Origin: Methanobacteriota archaeon
GTDB lineage: Archaea > Halobacteriota > Methanosarcinia > Methanosarcinales > Methanosarcinaceae
NCBI GenBank assembly: GCA_030837265.1
Contig: JAUPKV010000103.1
Coordinates: forward strand, 1 to 6,165
Reading direction: 5' to 3'
Length of the DNA: 6,165 nucleotides
Shown here: one piece after another, positions 5,138 through 6,165 of the stretch
Layout of the letters: each line of letters opens with the position of its first letter
How positions within the stretch are numbered: the stretch's first letter is position 1
The notes under the pieces: generated by a model
What the model was told of the DNA's origin: nothing
Databases searched by the model: none
Seen by the model: the letters and a program-made list of their open reading frames with translations, nothing else
Made by a program: the position numbers and the translations under genes

Positions 5138-5314
5138 TTAATCTACTTTTATTTTAAATGATGAAGTTGTACTTGATGTTTTTTCGTCTTTTTCTAAGCA
5201 GTCACACAAGCCGCACAAACAACAGCCTTCTTCGCAATGCATTATGTGCTTTAAAATACAGGCAAGACCTATTATTGCCAATATACAAACAAGTATTTCT
5301 AGAAATTTCTGCAC
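5138..5314 (-). CDS. 58-residue cysteine-rich single-pass membrane protein
   Basis: Starting at GTG 5314 the protein has an N-terminal membrane helix (about residues 4-22, FLEILVCILAIIGLACIL), then a dense cysteine cluster H23-IM-H26-C27-EEG-C31-C32-L-C34-GL-C37-D-C39, and a polar Ser/Thr/Lys tail. The pattern CxxxCCxCxxCxC with two adjacent His suggests metal or Fe-S binding, or thiol chemistry at the membrane surface; this is an inference. I chose GTG at 5314 over the TTG at 5332 (64 residues) because GAGGGA lies 6 bases before the GTG and inside the longer version's codons. A TATA box at 5359-5368 would start transcription about 20 bases before the GTG. A hairpin and T-rich tract follow the stop. 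These four consistent signals support a real gene despite its size. No known family recognised. Confidence 0.68.
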   Translation of the reverse strand: MQKFLEILVCILAIIGLACILKHIMHCEEGCCLCGLCDCLEKDEKTSSTTSSFKIKVD

Positions 5315-5320
5315 GAGTAT

Positions 5321-5326
5321 TCCCTC
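5321..5326 (-). promoter_or_regulatory. Ribosome binding site deciding the GTG start
   Basis: GAGGGA on the minus strand, 6 bases before GTG 5314. With the alternative TTG at 5332 this site would be coding and no other site is visible upstream. Confidence 0.6.
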
Positions 5327-5358
5327 TAACAAACCTAATGTACTTTATTATTTATGAA

Positions 5359-5368
5359 TATATTTAAA
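5359..5368 (-). promoter_or_regulatory. TATA box of the Cys-rich membrane protein
   Basis: TTTAAATATA on the minus strand, close to the archaeal consensus TTTAAATA. Counting about 26 bases from its centre puts the transcription start near 5337, just upstream of the GAGGGA site. It lies in the divergent spacer shared with the DUF1699 gene. Confidence 0.6.
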
Positions 5369-5416
5369 CGAGCAGAAAGCTTCCAAACTATATCAAAAAT
5401 TATGAATCAATTAGAT

Positions 5417-5430
5417 AAATATATATAATA
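5417..5430 (+). promoter_or_regulatory. TATA box of the DUF1699 gene
   Basis: AAATATATATAATA is centred about 26 bases before G5450, the likely transcription start, leaving a leader of roughly 38 bases. TTTATATT at 5442-5449 is a second candidate. With the minus-strand TATA box at 5359 this forms a compact divergent promoter region of about 155 bases. Confidence 0.5.
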
Positions 5431-5475
5431 TGTAATTAGTATTTATATTGGAGTTTAAATAAAAACATTTATTGT

Positions 5476-5480
5476 GGGGG
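5476..5480 (+). promoter_or_regulatory. Ribosome binding site of the DUF1699 gene
   Basis: GGGGG, 7 bases before ATG 5488, of the same G-run type as before the coiled-coil and NosD-like genes. Confidence 0.65.
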
Positions 5481-5487
5481 AAAAAAC

Positions 5488-5895
5488 ATGCAGATCAGAG
5501 TAGTTAGTTCCAGAGAGGAAATCTCTTCGCTCAACCCTGACGAACAAATAGTTCATGTGGCGTTTAGGCCTTCGAACAAAGATATTTTTGAATTGGTTGA
5601 AGCCTGCCCGAAAGTTGAAGTAATTCAGTTACCTCAGTCCTACAAACGTAAGATTTCACGGTCAGTTGAAATGTTTCTTGAGATGAAAAGAATCCAGTTT
5701 ATTGAGGGAGACATCTGGGGTCACAGGAAGGATATGGCAGAGTATTACAGCATGCCTTATTCGATGATGGAAAAAATAAAGAAAATGAAAGTCGAAGGAA
5801 AAGATGCTGAAACAATTGGGGAAAAGGTTTCAAAGGAAAGCACCATGAATCCAGAAATAGTTGCATACATGGTTAATAAAGGAATTCATAGCTGA
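5488..5895 (+). CDS. DUF1699 family protein
   Basis: A 135-residue soluble, cytoplasmic protein. I recognise it as DUF1699, a family of about this length known essentially from Methanosarcina and relatives and often present as several paralogues. Diagnostic segments are the N-terminal strand MQIRVVSSREEISSLNP, then IVHVAFRPSNKDIFELVEAC (21-40), PKVEVIQLPQSYKRKISRS (41-59), a helix EMFLEMKRI, and IEGDIWGHRKDMAEYY (72-87). The last third is lysine-rich and helical with MMEKIKKMKVEGKDAETIGEKV, which resembles a small helix-turn-helix-like segment; DNA binding is a guess. The family's function is not known to me. Promoter and ribosome binding site lie in the expected places. It is transcribed divergently from the Cys-rich membrane protein. 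Confidence 0.85.
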   Translation: MQIRVVSSREEISSLNPDEQIVHVAFRPSNKDIFELVEACPKVEVIQLPQSYKRKISRSVEMFLEMKRIQFIEGDIWGHRKDMAEYYSMPYSMMEKIKKMKVEGKDAETIGEKVSKESTMNPEIVAYMVNKGIHS

Positions 5896-5959
5896 TTTTA
5901 AAAACTATATTGGAATAATATACAAAGTAAACAAATCAAAATACCTCTTCTCTTCCCGT

Positions 5960-6025
5960 AGACTGGATTTAAAAAGACCTTACAGTCTTTTATTTTCTGT
6001 CCTTTTCTCATTTTCAGAAAATAAA
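5960..6025 (+). terminator. Overlapping hairpins after the DUF1699 gene
   Basis: Three stems compete for shared bases: AGACTG (5960-5965) with CAGTCT (5983-5988); AAAAGAC (5972-5978) with GTCTTTT (5985-5991); and TTTATTTTCTG (5989-5999) with CAGAAAATAAA (6015-6025), a perfect 11-bp arm pair with a 15-base loop. T-rich tracts (5988-6014) lie among them. They are 65-130 bases past the stop codon and most simply act as terminator or 3' end of the DUF1699 message. Confidence 0.45.
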
Positions 6026-6053
6026 GCTAAAATAAATGTATTATATGGCTTAC

Positions 6054-6152
6054 TTATAAAAAAGTATCAGTAGAAGGAGGTTTATTGCTGTTTTGATTAT
6101 TTTGATTCAAACGAGCCTCTAAAACTCTTACATGTTCTTAAAGTTCAGCAAT
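6054..6152 (+). other. Structured element at the right edge: possible small RNA or leader
   Basis: A TATA-like TTATAAAAA (6054-6062) would start transcription near 6084. ATTGCTG at 6084-6090 is an exact reverse complement of CAGCAAT at 6146-6152, so an RNA starting there could close on itself after about 69 bases. Inside, TTTGA and TCAAA can also pair. A strong ribosome-binding-like AGAAGGAGGT (6072-6081) lies just before, but no ATG, GTG or TTG after it opens more than a few codons. It may instead belong to the leader of a gene beyond the window. Confidence 0.3.
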
Positions 6153-6165
6153 TAGATAAGTAATA

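Noticed and set aside
5332..5332. TTG at 5332 as start of the Cys-rich protein (64 residues).
   Set aside because: It has no upstream ribosome binding site, while GTG 5314 is correctly spaced from GAGGGA.
5898..6011. Minus-strand frame of 37 residues (starts MRKGQKIKDCKV) after the DUF1699 gene.
   Set aside because: No ribosome binding site or well-placed TATA box, it covers the hairpin region antisense, and its composition looks like AT-rich noise; left out of the features.
5408..6159. 11-base direct repeat CAATTAGATAA at 5408-5418 (before the DUF1699 TATA box) and 6149-6159 (right edge), perhaps a shared promoter element.
   Set aside because: In an AT-rich window of this size several 11-base matches are expected by chance; worth revisiting only if the next gene is a DUF1699 paralogue.

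Overview
The window looks like a chromosomal stretch from a Methanosarcina-type methanogenic archaeon. The evidence is AT-rich spacers with archaeal TATA boxes, ribosome binding sites of the AGGTGAT or GGGGG type placed 3-11 bases before starts, secreted parallel beta-helix/NosD-like surface proteins rich in N-glycosylation sequons, and a gene I recognise as a member of the Methanosarcina-restricted DUF1699 family. The species cannot be settled from the sequence alone.

Region 1 (1-2193, + strand) is built around a repeated module: a 5' leader with its ribosome binding site, fused to a signal-peptide coding segment. Five copies share the core CCCTATTCCT, at 33, 177, 314, 1252 and 1388. Only copies 3 and 5 are intact. 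Each leads into a completely different secreted protein: a parallel beta-helix protein (292-1170) and a TIM-barrel, glycosidase-like protein (1366-2193). Copies 1, 2 and 4 are body-less relics with a frameshift, a lost start codon or a damaged ribosome binding site. Adjacent copies sit 144, 137 and 136 bp apart, and a degenerate 'B-type' copy precedes each intact 'A-type' copy, so a B-A pair appears to have been duplicated. This is the most unusual structure in the window.

Region 2 (2194-2659) is a long spacer. It hides a tiny minus-strand gene (2263-2352) for a 29-residue single-pass membrane peptide, apparently leaderless. It also holds the promoter region of the next gene, with an inverted repeat around a TATA box and a perfect 10-bp hairpin in the probable 5' leader.

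Region 3 (2660-4335) has a NosD/CASH-type beta-helix surface protein on the + strand, convergent with only 8 bp between stops to a minus-strand, membrane-anchored 138-residue protein of unknown function.

Region 4 (4336-5314) contains a gene-poor AT-rich spacer, a 10-bp tandem repeat, a small charged coiled-coil protein (minus) and a 58-residue cysteine-rich membrane protein (minus) with a full set of promoter, ribosome binding site and terminator signals.

Region 5 (5315-6165) has the DUF1699 gene with its promoter, an overlapping series of hairpins after it, and at the right edge a structured element that may be a small RNA or the leader of a gene outside the window. No rRNA, complete tRNA, CRISPR array, transposase or replication origin was seen. 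The secreted proteins probably act at the cell surface or on extracellular polysaccharide; the other genes look like independent single-gene units.
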